Assembly: GCA_030645495.1 (NCBI GenBank)
Contig: JAUSLV010000005.1
Coordinates: forward strand, 1-64,000
DNA: 64,000 nt
Origin: Actinomycetota bacterium
GTDB lineage: Bacteria > Actinomycetota > Acidimicrobiia > Acidimicrobiales > Ilumatobacteraceae
Direction of reading: 5' to 3'
A program made the translations under genes and the position numbers. How positions within the stretch are numbered: the first letter of the stretch is position 1; every line of letters starts with the position of its first letter. The notes under the pieces were generated by a model that worked only from the letters and a program-made list of their open reading frames with translations, did not search any database and was not told the DNA's origin. This document shows positions 45,881 through 54,505 of this stretch, piece after piece.

Positions 45881-47686
45881 ATGCCAGCCCTGATCCCGGC
45901 GGACCGGTGCATCGCCGGCCGCGACCTCAGCGAACCGAGGTTGCTGCCCGGCGGGCGCGCGATCGCGTACGTGAATGCTGCGGGCGGCGCGGCGCACGTC
46001 GTGGTGCAGCACCTCCTCGACGACGGCGCGTGCGGCGCAACAGCCCAGCTGGCCGACAACCCGCCGATCCGTCCCGGGCGGGGGTTGGGTGGGGGCGCCT
46101 GGTGTGCCACACCAGACGGCCGTGCCGTGGTGTACGTGGCGGCCGATGGCAACCTGTGGCGGCAGTCGACCGAGGGCGGCGGGGCCGAGCAGCTCACCAC
46201 GCATGGGCCTGAACGCAGTGCAACGGGCGTGTACGTGGGCCATGACGGCGCAACCGTCGCCTACGTCATCGACCAGGCCGAGGTGTGCAGCGTGCCCCTC
46301 GTTGGCGGTGAGGGTGGCGGCGGGGCGGTGCGCCTCGATCGCGGCGACGCCGACTTCGTGCTCGACCCGTGGGTGGCACCCGATGGCAGCGTGCGCTGGA
46401 TGGCCTGGGACGTGCCCGACATGCCGTGGGACCACAGCCGGATCGTGATCGCGACATCGGGCGCCGAGCTGCGCGAAGAACGGCCGGTCGGCTGTGTGCA
46501 GCAACCGCGGGTGCTGCCCGACGGCACGCCGGTGTGCGTGCGCGACGACACCGGATGGGCCAACGTGTGGCTGGGCGCCGCGCCGCTGCTCACCGAACCC
46601 GTCGAGCACGCCGGGCCCACCTGGGGCGCCGGGCAGCGTTCGTACGCGTGGTCGCCGGACGCGGCTGAGATCGCGTTCACCCGCAACGAGCAGGGTTTCG
46701 GGCGGTTGTGCGTGGTCGATGTTGCCGGCGGCGCGGTGCGCGAGGTGGCGCGTGGCGTGCACGGCCAACTGTCGTGGGAAGGGCACCGACTGGCCGCGCT
46801 GCGCACCGGCGCGGGCACGCCCACACAGGTGGTGGTGTACGACACTCGCACGTGGGAGCGGTCGGTGGTGGCCGTCGGCCCATCTGCCGACTGGCAGCCC
46901 ACCGACCTCGTCGAACCCACCGCAGTGCAGCTGGCCACCCCCGAGGGGCCGGTGCACGCCAGGCTGTACGCGGCCGACGAACCGGACGGGCGGCTGATCG
47001 TGTGGCTGCACGGTGGCCCCACCGACCAGTGGCAGGTCACGTTCATGCCGCGGGTGGCGTACTGGCGGTCGCGGGGCTGGAGCATCCTGGTCCCCGACCA
47101 TCGAGGCTCGTCGGGGCACGGACGCGAGTATCAGCAGGCATTGCGCGGCCGCTGGGGCGAACTCGATGTCGCCGACGCCATCGCCGCCGCCCACGCTGCC
47201 CACCGCCAGGGCTGGGGCGCTGCCGGGCGAACCGTGGTGATCGGCGGATCGGCCGGCGGGTTCACGGCACTCGGCGCCGTCGCGCTCGAACCCGAGCTGT
47301 TCGCGGCCGCGGTGCTGCTGTATCCGGTGACCGATCTGCTCGACCTCGCCGAACGCAGCTACCGGTTCGAGCGCCACTACACCGACAGCCTTGTCGGCCC
47401 GCTGCCAGCGGCCGAGGCGGTGTATCGCGAGCGATCACCCGTGTGGCACACCGACCGCCTTACTCGCACGCCGCTCTTGTTGCTGCACGGCGACGCCGAC
47501 GCGGTGGTGCCGGTGGAGCAGAGTCGCGTGCTCGCCGAGCGGGTGAATGCCCTGGGTGGCCGGGTGGAGCTGCACGTGTACGCGGGCGAGGGGCACGGCT
47601 TCCGCCAGCCGGCGAACCAACTGGATGAATACAGGCGGATCGGCGACTTCCTCGCCCGCCACGTGCAGATAGCGTCTGCGTCGTGA
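45881..47686 (+). CDS. Prolyl oligopeptidase family S9 peptidase (acylaminoacyl-peptidase-like)
   Basis: 601 residues from ATG 45881, with TAGCGT 7 nt upstream; a GTG three codons earlier is possible. The N-terminal beta-propeller (~1-350) shows blade motifs such as TPDGRAVVYVAADGNLWRQS and AWSPDAAEIAFTRNEQGF. The hydrolase domain has the oxyanion region WLHGGPTDQW, catalytic Ser457 in VVIGGSAGGFTALG, Asp in LLLHGDADAVVPVEQS and His in GEGHGFRQPAN. It is cytoplasmic and related to acyl-peptide hydrolases. First of four overlapping genes. Confidence 0.93.
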   Translation: MPALIPADRCIAGRDLSEPRLLPGGRAIAYVNAAGGAAHVVVQHLLDDGACGATAQLADNPPIRPGRGLGGGAWCATPDGRAVVYVAADGNLWRQSTEGGGAEQLTTHGPERSATGVYVGHDGATVAYVIDQAEVCSVPLVGGEGGGGAVRLDRGDADFVLDPWVAPDGSVRWMAWDVPDMPWDHSRIVIATSGAELREERPVGCVQQPRVLPDGTPVCVRDDTGWANVWLGAAPLLTEPVEHAGPTWGAGQRSYAWSPDAAEIAFTRNEQGFGRLCVVDVAGGAVREVARGVHGQLSWEGHRLAALRTGAGTPTQVVVYDTRTWERSVVAVGPSADWQPTDLVEPTAVQLATPEGPVHARLYAADEPDGRLIVWLHGGPTDQWQVTFMPRVAYWRSRGWSILVPDHRGSSGHGREYQQALRGRWGELDVADAIAAAHAAHRQGWGAAGRTVVIGGSAGGFTALGAVALEPELFAAAVLLYPVTDLLDLAERSYRFERHYTDSLVGPLPAAEAVYRERSPVWHTDRLTRTPLLLLHGDADAVVPVEQSRVLAERVNALGGRVELHVYAGEGHGFRQPANQLDEYRRIGDFLARHVQIASAS

Positions 47687-48471
47687 CCGACGAATGGAAC
47701 CCGAACGACCCCGACGCCACGCGGGTGCTCTACGACCTCAGCGAGTGGTCGTTCGACCAGCAGGCCGAGCTGGCCGCCGACCTGGCGGAAGCGGCCGTGC
47801 CGCACACGTGGGAGGGCGCCGAGCTGGTGGTGCCCGAGTCGCACGAGGTGGTGGCCGACGGCATCATCACCCGCGTGGAAGACCGTCTGGGCATCGTCTA
47901 CGGCGCCGACGAGTCGGTGCTCGTCGCCGCTGCCGACGCTGCCGGGCTGCCCGATCCGATCGACATCGCCGACGGCGTGGCCACCACCGAGTACGACCTC
48001 GACGAATGGCCCGAGGGTGATCGCCAGTCGATCACGAGGGCACTGGTCGGTCGCGAGATTCCCTACCGCTGGGACGACGACGCCTTGCTCGTGCCCACCG
48101 AGCACGAGGCCGTGGTCGACTCGCTGCTCGACATGATCGAGAACGGCGAGTTCCGCGCCGCCGACGAGCTGCCGATCGACGACGGCGACGACGATCGTCT
48201 GCCGTTCGAGACGCTCACCACGTTCTTCCTCGCCGGCACTCGGCTGCAACGCAACCCCCTCGACGCCGATGGTCTCGAGCAACTGGTGCGCGCCGTGGAG
48301 GTGGCCGATCCGCTGCAACCGCCGTACGGCGTCGACATTCGCCTCTGGACGCGCACGTGCGAGCTGGCCGAGGAGTTGGCCGATGCGCTCGCCGAGGAGG
48401 CCGACCCGGATCTCGACGCGACGATGGTGATCGCGCAAGACCTGCACGACCTGCTGCGCCCGTTCATCTAG
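47683..48471 (+). CDS. Acidic protein with duplicated domain, unknown function
   Basis: 262 residues, very rich in Asp and Glu. The N-terminal half is an internal duplication: unit 1 (~13-70, VLYDLSEWSFDQQAELAADL, then AVPHTWEGAELVVPESHEVV) and unit 2 (~105-150, YDLDEWPEGDRQSITRALVG, then IPYRWDDDALLVPTEHEAVV). The pattern of acidic strand, helix, (P)xxW(E/D)(G/D)xxLVVP is the same in both and resembles a small alpha/beta signal-sensing or SPOR-like unit. The C-terminal half is helical. GTG overlaps the upstream stop. Confidence 0.75.
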   Translation: MTDEWNPNDPDATRVLYDLSEWSFDQQAELAADLAEAAVPHTWEGAELVVPESHEVVADGIITRVEDRLGIVYGADESVLVAAADAAGLPDPIDIADGVATTEYDLDEWPEGDRQSITRALVGREIPYRWDDDALLVPTEHEAVVDSLLDMIENGEFRAADELPIDDGDDDRLPFETLTTFFLAGTRLQRNPLDADGLEQLVRAVEVADPLQPPYGVDIRLWTRTCELAEELADALAEEADPDLDATMVIAQDLHDLLRPFI

Positions 48472-48476
48472 GCGCA

Positions 48477-49184
48477 GTGCCTCGCACCGTGCTGCTTGCC
48501 GAGTTGCAGATCTGGCACACCAGGCCGGCCACACCCACGCGCCGTCTGGCACTCGGCCACCTGGTGTTACCCACTGACCCTGCGCCCGGCCTGGGCGGGG
48601 TGCTGCTGGCTGCCGTGGTGGCGGCCTACCTGCCGGGGGTGCCCACCGAGTTGGTGCCCGATGTCGAGCGGTTGATCGACCAGGTGGCCGCCGGTGATCG
48701 GGTGCTGCAACCGCGGTTGCAGCACCGCTACCAGGTCGATCGCCATGGGTTGGCCACCAGCGTGCACCAATTGCGCGGCGACGCCGACCACGTGGAGTTC
48801 GACCTGCACTCGCTGGGCAAGCCGATCACCCAAGTGCTGGGGGCCGTGTACGCGCTCGAACGACTGAACGCCGACGCGCGCACGGCCATCGCTCCGGTGT
48901 TGCACCGGGCGACGAAGTGGCGCGGGCCGATCGGGCCGTCGTTCGTGGCCGACATCACCGGCGTCAGCCGCGGCGATCTGGTGGGCATCACCGACCCGCG
49001 AGTGTGGGCGCTCGACGTGCTCGGCTTCGCGCACGACACGCGCAAGGTGACGAAGAAGGACGTGATGGCGCGCTATCGCAGCCGACTGCGCGACGCTCAC
49101 CCCGACCACGGCGGCGACGACGAAGCGGCTGGTGTGATCATCGAACGCCTCGGCGAAGCACGAAGGATCCTGTTGCACCCATGA
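48477..49184 (+). CDS. J-domain protein with unknown N-terminal region
   Basis: 235 residues from GTG 48477. The C-terminal ~60 residues form a J-domain: LDVLGFAHDTRKVTKKDVMA, then YRSRLRDAHPDHGGDDEAAG, with the HPD motif needed to stimulate DnaK. The first ~170 residues match nothing I recognise; they contain LGKPITQVLGAVYALERLN and a GPIGPSFVADITGVSR segment. The J-domain at the C-terminus is the reverse of the DnaJ order, so the N-terminal part probably selects the client. It is coupled to the acidic protein and the next hydrolase gene. Confidence 0.8.
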   Translation: MPRTVLLAELQIWHTRPATPTRRLALGHLVLPTDPAPGLGGVLLAAVVAAYLPGVPTELVPDVERLIDQVAAGDRVLQPRLQHRYQVDRHGLATSVHQLRGDADHVEFDLHSLGKPITQVLGAVYALERLNADARTAIAPVLHRATKWRGPIGPSFVADITGVSRGDLVGITDPRVWALDVLGFAHDTRKVTKKDVMARYRSRLRDAHPDHGGDDEAAGVIIERLGEARRILLHP

Positions 49185-49729
49185 CCGCGTTGCTCTTGTT
49201 CCCCGGGGCCGGCTCGTCGAGCACCCACGCCAGCCTCGTCGCGATCGAGCAGGCCGTCTCGCCCACACGCTGTGTGCGCGCCGACTTCGCGTACCGCAAG
49301 GCGGGCCGCAGGGCGCCGGATCGGGCACCCGTGCTGCTGGAAGCCGTGCGCGCCGAGGCGAGCGTGCTGGCCGGCGAGCGGTTGATCCTCGGCGGCCGTT
49401 CGATGGGCGGCCGGGTCTGCTCGCTGGCGGTGGCCGACGCCGACGATCCGCTGCCGGCCGCCGGGCTGGTGCTGATCTCGTATCCGCTGCACCCGCCGGG
49501 CAAGCCGGAGAAGCTGCGCGTCGAGCACCTCCCGCGGTTGCACGTCCCATGCCTGTTCGTGTCGGGCACGAAGGACACCTTCGGCACACGCGACGAGCTG
49601 CAGCACTGGACCGCCACGATCCCTGGGCAGGTCACGCACCACTGGTTCGAGGGCAAGGGGCACGACCTGAAGGGCTGCGACGAGCAGATCGCCACCCTGG
49701 TGGCCGCATGGGTGCAGGCGCTGGGCTGA
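49181..49729 (+). CDS. Small alpha/beta hydrolase (dienelactone hydrolase / KANL3-Tex30-like)
   Basis: 182 residues. LLLFPGAGSSSTHASLVAIE opens the fold, nucleophile elbow GGRSMGGRVCS holds Ser, then VPCLFVSGTKDTFGTRDEL (Asp) and HHWFEGKGHDLKG (His). This is the compact family found in bacteria and in Tex30/KANL3, with unknown substrate. ATG 49181 overlaps the J-domain gene stop by ATGA. Last of the four-gene coupled run that begins with the S9 peptidase. Confidence 0.85.
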   Translation: MTALLLFPGAGSSSTHASLVAIEQAVSPTRCVRADFAYRKAGRRAPDRAPVLLEAVRAEASVLAGERLILGGRSMGGRVCSLAVADADDPLPAAGLVLISYPLHPPGKPEKLRVEHLPRLHVPCLFVSGTKDTFGTRDELQHWTATIPGQVTHHWFEGKGHDLKGCDEQIATLVAAWVQALG

Positions 49730-49741
49730 TCGTGGGCTGAG

Positions 49742-51253
49742 TCAGCGCGCGGGCAGGATCGTGGGGTCTTCCGGGTTCAGCTGTTCGAGTTCGAGGTGCG
49801 CCGTCTCGGGGTAATGGCGCACTGCCACATAGGCGGCGAGCAGCTGCCCCAACGCGAGGCAGGCGATCACGGTGCCGTAGCTCGAGCCATGGTCGCGCAG
49901 GTAGCCCACCACCAGGATGCCGACGCTGCCCGACAGCAGGGCAGTCATCGTGATCAGGCCGTTGGCCATACCGCGGTTACCCGTGGGGAACAGCTCGGAG
50001 CGATACACCGCGTAGGCCGGGTACGCCATCGCCGATGTGAAGCCGCCGCCGAGCGCGGCGAACCACATCGCGGAGCCGTCGTTGAGGAACGCCATGACCA
50101 CGCAGGTGGTGGACAGTGGGGTGCAGACTGCGATCAGGCGGCGCCGGCCGAACACGTCGGCCAGCCGGCCGCCGATGATGAGGCCGATGGACGCCGGCGT
50201 CGCCGTGCACAGCGTGAACAGCGCGATGTCGCCGGCGCTATAGCCGCGAACCTTGTCGAGGTAGTTGTTCTGGAAGTACGAGGCCGGCGCGATGAACAGG
50301 TTCGACGTCAAGGCCACCAGTGCGGTCAGCCCCAACCGGCTGCGGTTCATCGGCGGGGAAATGTGGTGCACGGTCTCGAAGCGACGGGTCTCGTCGAGCG
50401 AACGCGACAGGCTGACCGCGATCGGCAGCCAGACGAGCGCGATCAAGTACACCAGCCGCCATCCGTTGTCGCCGAAGTCGGCCAGCTTCAGCGCGAGCAC
50501 GGCGACCCCGGCGCCGAAGCCGGAGGCCATCGCCAGCACGCTGATCGCGTAGGCGCGGCTGTTGCGCGGCATGTCTTCCGCCGCGGCCACCCCGACCAGC
50601 ATCGACAACGCGATGCCCAGCGGGCGGGCCAACGTCTGCGAACCGGCCAGCACCCAGAACGAGGGGGCCAGCGCGCCCAGCGAACAGCACACCGGGGTGA
50701 GCCAGGCGAGCAGCACGATCGTTCGCCGCCGCCCCATGCGGTCGGCGAGCATCGCGAACGGCAGTGCGATCACCACCCCGACCCGCACGACCGCGCCGGC
50801 CACACCCAGGGCGCGGTCGCCGACATCGAACCCGTCGGCGGCGAACGTCGCAGTTTGTGTGAACAACGTGTTGGCGAACGCGGCCAACGTTGCCGCCGCG
50901 GCCAGCAGGCCGAGGGATGTCGCCTGCCGCTCGGTCAGCTTGTCGGGTGGCGCCCACCACGGGCTGGAGCTGCCGTTCGGGCGCCGGTGGCGCAACACAT
51001 GGCGCATCGGCCGGCGGAACAGCACCCCGAACCAGGGCAGGTGGAGGTGGTACTGGATGGTCTCCTGCACGGTGCCGTCGGGCTGCGCGAGAACAGTTCG
51101 CCGGTAGTGCTGGAACGGGCCCAGCAGCTGCTCGAACGCGCCGTCGGCGCCCGCCACCTCGTCGAGCACATCGTCGCGTGGCGTCGCCGCCGCCAGCGCC
51201 TGGGGCGAGTCCGCAGGCCACACCTGGGTGATGGTGGTGACACGCCGGGGCAC
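49742..51253 (-). CDS. MFS transporter with N-terminal cytoplasmic extension
   Basis: 503 residues from the GTG complementary to 51251-51253; TAGCCT on the minus strand lies 7 nt upstream. An N-terminal ~100-residue soluble part (LDEVAGADGAFEQLLGPFQH and a PWFGVLFRRPMRHVL segment) precedes 12 helices. Motif A variants ADRMGRRRTIVLL and GGRLADVFGRRRLIAVC are in the loops after helices 2 and 8, which is the sugar-porter/metabolite H+ symporter pattern. Substrate unknown. It is divergent from murA by 76 bp. Confidence 0.85.
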   Translation of the reverse strand: MPRRVTTITQVWPADSPQALAAATPRDDVLDEVAGADGAFEQLLGPFQHYRRTVLAQPDGTVQETIQYHLHLPWFGVLFRRPMRHVLRHRRPNGSSSPWWAPPDKLTERQATSLGLLAAAATLAAFANTLFTQTATFAADGFDVGDRALGVAGAVVRVGVVIALPFAMLADRMGRRRTIVLLAWLTPVCCSLGALAPSFWVLAGSQTLARPLGIALSMLVGVAAAEDMPRNSRAYAISVLAMASGFGAGVAVLALKLADFGDNGWRLVYLIALVWLPIAVSLSRSLDETRRFETVHHISPPMNRSRLGLTALVALTSNLFIAPASYFQNNYLDKVRGYSAGDIALFTLCTATPASIGLIIGGRLADVFGRRRLIAVCTPLSTTCVVMAFLNDGSAMWFAALGGGFTSAMAYPAYAVYRSELFPTGNRGMANGLITMTALLSGSVGILVVGYLRDHGSSYGTVIACLALGQLLAAYVAVRHYPETAHLELEQLNPEDPTILPAR

Positions 51254-51329
51254 TGCACGCAGGCTAGCTGCGGGGTCCGTCGCTGACGACGTGATGGGGG
51301 TGGCCGCAGCCCGGGCATACTTGGGGGCC

Positions 51330-52595
51330 ATGGACGACGAGCGCATCCTCATCCGCCGAGCGGGCCCGCTCGTGGGGCAGGTCGTCATCCCGGGTGCCAA
51401 GAATTCCGTGCTGAAGCTGATGGCCGCCACCTTGCTCGCCGAGGGTGAGTACGAGCTCGACAACGTGCCCGACATCATCGATGTGGGCATCATGTCCGAC
51501 CTGCTCGCCGCCATCGGCGTGCGGTCGCAGGCGCTGGGCAAGGGCCACCTGCGCCTGGTCAACAGCGGCGAGATCACCCCGATCGCGCCCTACGAGCACG
51601 TCGAACGCATCCGCGCCAGCATCAACGTGCTCGGCCCGCTGCTCGGCAGGTACGGCGAGGTCTCGCTGTCGTTGCCCGGAGGCGACGATTTCGGCAGCCG
51701 CCCGATCGACATGCACGTCAAGGGCCTCGAGGCCCTCGGCGCCACGTTCGAACTGCGTCACGGCGTGGTGCACGCGCGGGCCGATCGGCTGCACGGTGCG
51801 GAGATCACGCTCGAGTTCCCCAGCGTCGGCGCCACCGAGAACATCCTCACCGCGTCGGTGCACGCCAAGGGCACCACGGTCATCGACAACGCCGCTCGCG
51901 AACCAGAGATCGCCGATCTGTGCGAGTTCCTCGTCGGGATGGGTGCCGACATCGAGGGCATCGGCTCGTCGCGCCTGGTGATCCATGGTGTCGAGCAGGG
52001 CAGCCTGCACGCCACGAACCACCGGGTGGTACCCGACCGTATCCAGGCTGCCACCTACATCGCGGCCGTGGCGGTCAGCGGCGGCGAGGTGGAACTGCTG
52101 CATGCCCGCGCCGACCACATGAACATGGTGCTGCGCCGCTTCCGCGAGATGGGGTTGTCGATCAACCCCACTACAGACGGGATGATGGTGTTCGGCAATG
52201 GCCGTCTGCAGAGCATCGACGTCGCCACGCTGCCATACCCGGGTATTGCCACCGACTACAAGCCGCTGATCGTCACGATGCTGGCGGTGGCCGACGGCGT
52301 GGGCATCGTCACCGAGAACCTGTACCCCGGTCGGTTCCGCTACGTGGAGGAGCTGCAGCGCCTCGGTGCCGACATCCGCGCCGACGGCCACCACGCGGTG
52401 GTGCGCGGTGTGCGGCAACTCAGCGGTGCCCCGGTGCGGGCACCCGACATCCGCGCCGGCGCCGCGCTGGTGGTGGCCGGCCTCGCCGCCGAGGGCGAGA
52501 CCTCGGTGTCGGGAATCCAGCACATCGATCGTGGGTACGACGACCTGGTGGGCCGCCTCGCCGCGCTCGGTGCCAACATCCGCCGGGTCAGCTAG
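51330..52595 (+). CDS. murA: UDP-N-acetylglucosamine 1-carboxyvinyltransferase
   Basis: 421 residues. First committed step of peptidoglycan synthesis. PGAKNSVLKL carries Lys24 and Asn25 for substrate binding. The active-site loop reads LPGGDDFGSRPIDMH: the catalytic Cys of most MurA enzymes is replaced by Asp119, as in Mycobacterium tuberculosis, so the enzyme should resist fosfomycin. The C-terminal ADHMNMVLRRFREMG and IATDYKPLIVTMLAV regions are intact. ATG 51330 has CATACT 8 nt upstream. Confidence 0.97.
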   Translation: MDDERILIRRAGPLVGQVVIPGAKNSVLKLMAATLLAEGEYELDNVPDIIDVGIMSDLLAAIGVRSQALGKGHLRLVNSGEITPIAPYEHVERIRASINVLGPLLGRYGEVSLSLPGGDDFGSRPIDMHVKGLEALGATFELRHGVVHARADRLHGAEITLEFPSVGATENILTASVHAKGTTVIDNAAREPEIADLCEFLVGMGADIEGIGSSRLVIHGVEQGSLHATNHRVVPDRIQAATYIAAVAVSGGEVELLHARADHMNMVLRRFREMGLSINPTTDGMMVFGNGRLQSIDVATLPYPGIATDYKPLIVTMLAVADGVGIVTENLYPGRFRYVEELQRLGADIRADGHHAVVRGVRQLSGAPVRAPDIRAGAALVVAGLAAEGETSVSGIQHIDRGYDDLVGRLAALGANIRRVS

Positions 52596-52761
52596 GGCGC
52601 TGCCGGGCCTGTTCGGCGTGCTCTGCCTCGGGGGCGCGATCGTGCAGGCTGCGTTCGACGCGCAGCTTCGCCAGCTTCAGCAGGCCGGCGATCACGAGGA
52701 TCGGCGCGAGCACGAGCAGGATCTCGTCCCATCCGCCCTGATGAGCGAGCAGCGCTGTCAT
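52588..52761 (-). CDS. Small single-pass membrane protein, 57 residues
   Basis: Begins MTALLAHQGGWDEILLVLAP and has one membrane helix (EILLVLAPILVIAGLLKLA), then a basic-to-acidic cytoplasmic tail (KLRVERSLHDRAPEAEHAEQ). ATG complementary to 52759-52761, 10 nt after the stop of the cupredoxin-like gene on the same strand. The stop overlaps the murA end by 8 nt. The pattern suggests a membrane partner of the lipoprotein upstream. Confidence 0.6.
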   Translation of the reverse strand: MTALLAHQGGWDEILLVLAPILVIAGLLKLAKLRVERSLHDRAPEAEHAEQARQRPS

Positions 52762-52771
52762 GTCGCCGGGC

Positions 52772-53221
52772 TCATGAAACCTCGATGACCACCAGGACGT
52801 CTTCGGTGATGTGGCTCTCGACCTCGAACCTGCCGATCTCGTCGGCGGTGAAGTTGATGATCGCCGCGACGCCCTTGGCGACCTCCTGCTCGAGGTCGTA
52901 GCCGTGCACGTGGTACGAGTCGGCCGAGTTCGGGTTGGTGATCGTGAGGGTGACCTGGTTGCCCACCTTCACGCGCTCGATGCGGTCGGCGCCGCTGTTG
53001 GTGCCCACGAGCACATCGATCTGCAGCGGGCCGTCAGCGACGGTGTCGGTGGACCCATCGTCCGTGTCGGTGCCGGTGCCGGTGCCGGAGCTGGTGTCGG
53101 TGACCAGCGTGGTGACCCCGCCGATCGCCAGCGTGGTGGGTTTGGTCGTCTCTTCGTCGCCGCAGGCAACGAGCAAGAGTGCTGCTGCGGGAATGGCAGC
53201 GATGGCACGAAACGTTCTCAT
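52772..53221 (-). CDS. Cupredoxin-like lipoprotein without the copper Cys
   Basis: 149 residues from the ATG complementary to 53219-53221. Lipobox LLVAC, a Thr/Asp/Gly linker, then a cupredoxin-type beta-barrel: QIDVLVGTNSGADRIERVKV, SYHVHGYDLEQEVAKGVAAI, INFTADEIGRFEVESHITED. In copper-binding cupredoxins a Cys precedes the second His; here the FEVESH segment has no Cys and the Met ligand is not visible, so a blue-copper site is unlikely. Exported and membrane-anchored. A 57-residue membrane protein gene follows on the same strand. Confidence 0.78.
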   Translation of the reverse strand: MRTFRAIAAIPAAALLLVACGDEETTKPTTLAIGGVTTLVTDTSSGTGTGTDTDDGSTDTVADGPLQIDVLVGTNSGADRIERVKVGNQVTLTITNPNSADSYHVHGYDLEQEVAKGVAAIINFTADEIGRFEVESHITEDVLVVIEVS

Positions 53222-53283
53222 GAGTCGCAATCCTATGGTCGGGGCTGATTCAATGGTCGCTCGGCCCAGTCCGAAAGTTCCCC

Positions 53284-53523
53284 ATGCGCACCCAAGTGGA
53301 AGAAACGATCGAAGTGATCCGGCCCGCGCTGCAGGCCGATGGCGGCGACATCATCCTGCGCGATGTGGATGAGGCCACGGGCATCGTCACCGTCACCCTC
53401 ATCGGGGCCTGTGGCACCTGCCCCGCCAGCGGGCAGACCCTGAAGGCGGGCATCGAGCGGATCATGCGCGACCGCATCGACGGGGTCACGGAAGTGATCA
53501 ACGTCGTGCCCGACGAGCTATGA
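53284..53523 (+). CDS. NifU C-terminal domain iron-sulfur scaffold protein
   Basis: 79 residues, the single Nfu domain: VEETIEVIRPALQADGGDI and CGTCPAS (Cys44 and Cys47), the CxxC that carries a 4Fe-4S cluster between two subunits. It transfers Fe-S clusters to target proteins. Start ATG 53284, chosen as the family N-terminus. The stop overlaps the MeaB start (ATGA), a link seen in some actinobacteria but with no obvious common pathway. Confidence 0.93.
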   Translation: MRTQVEETIEVIRPALQADGGDIILRDVDEATGIVTVTLIGACGTCPASGQTLKAGIERIMRDRIDGVTEVINVVPDEL

Positions 53524-54482
53524 GCCGCCGCAACCAGCCGGTCGGCGAGATGCTCGACGCCGCGCGCAGTGGTGATCGTGGCGCGCTGGCACGTCTGTTG
53601 TCGCTGGTCGAGCGCGGCACCGACGAGGCCCGCACCATCGGGCGCCTCACCTACCCGCTGTCGGGCAGCGGGTACACCGTGGGTCTCACCGGTGCCCCCG
53701 GGGCCGGCAAGAGCACGCTCACGTCGGCGATGATCGGCCAACTGCGAGCACAGGGCGAGAAGGTGGCCGTGCTGGCGATCGACCCGTCGTCGCCGTTCAC
53801 CGGCGGGGCGATCCTCGGCGACCGCGTGCGCATGCAGGATCACGCCACCGACCCCGGTGTGTTCATCCGCTCGATGGCCACCCGCGGCCACCTCGGCGGG
53901 CTGTCGCTGGCCACGCCCGAGGCAGTGCGCCTGCTCGATGCGGTGGGTGGCGGCTGGATCCTGGTGGAGACGGTGGGCGTGGGCCAGGTGGAGGTCGAGA
54001 TCGCCGGCAAAGCCGACACCACGGTCGTGGTGGTCAACCCCGGCTGGGGCGATTCGGTGCAGGCCAACAAGGCCGGCCTGATGGAGATCGCCGACATCTT
54101 CGTGATCAACAAGGCCGATCGCAAAGGCATGCAAGACACCCGCCGCGACCTGGAGGGCATGCTCGAGCTCAGCGACCTGGCGCACGACGCCTGGCGCCCA
54201 CCGATCATCCCCGTGGTGGCGATCGAGAAGAAGGGCGTCGACACGCTCTGGGCCGAGATCCACCGTCACCGCGCGTTCATCGAGGGCAACGGCGAGCTTG
54301 CCCGCCGGCGGGCGTTCCGCCTGCGCGAAGAACTGCGTGAGATCGTCGCCCGCAGGCTCGAGCAGCGTGCCCGCGAGATCACCACCGGCGAGAAGTGGGA
54401 AGCGCTGCAGTCGGGCGTGATCGCGCGCACCACCGACCCGTGGACTGCAGCCGACGAGATGCTGAAGGTGGTCGGCGCGTAA
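53520..54482 (+). CDS. meaB: Methylmalonyl-CoA mutase-associated GTPase MeaB
   Basis: 320 residues, ArgK/MeaB family GTPase that protects and reloads B12-dependent methylmalonyl-CoA mutase. P-loop GAPGAGKSTLTSAMIG from Gly58, switch region DPSSPFTGGAILGDRVRMQD, ETVGVGQVEVEIAG, and NKADRKGM for guanine specificity. The C-terminal helices form the dimer arm. No mutase gene lies in the window. Its presence suggests a B12-dependent methylmalonyl-CoA (or related) mutase elsewhere. Confidence 0.95.
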   Translation: MSRRNQPVGEMLDAARSGDRGALARLLSLVERGTDEARTIGRLTYPLSGSGYTVGLTGAPGAGKSTLTSAMIGQLRAQGEKVAVLAIDPSSPFTGGAILGDRVRMQDHATDPGVFIRSMATRGHLGGLSLATPEAVRLLDAVGGGWILVETVGVGQVEVEIAGKADTTVVVVNPGWGDSVQANKAGLMEIADIFVINKADRKGMQDTRRDLEGMLELSDLAHDAWRPPIIPVVAIEKKGVDTLWAEIHRHRAFIEGNGELARRRAFRLREELREIVARRLEQRAREITTGEKWEALQSGVIARTTDPWTAADEMLKVVGA

Positions 54483-54505
54483 GACGCTCGCCTAGGGTTC
54501 GGCCC

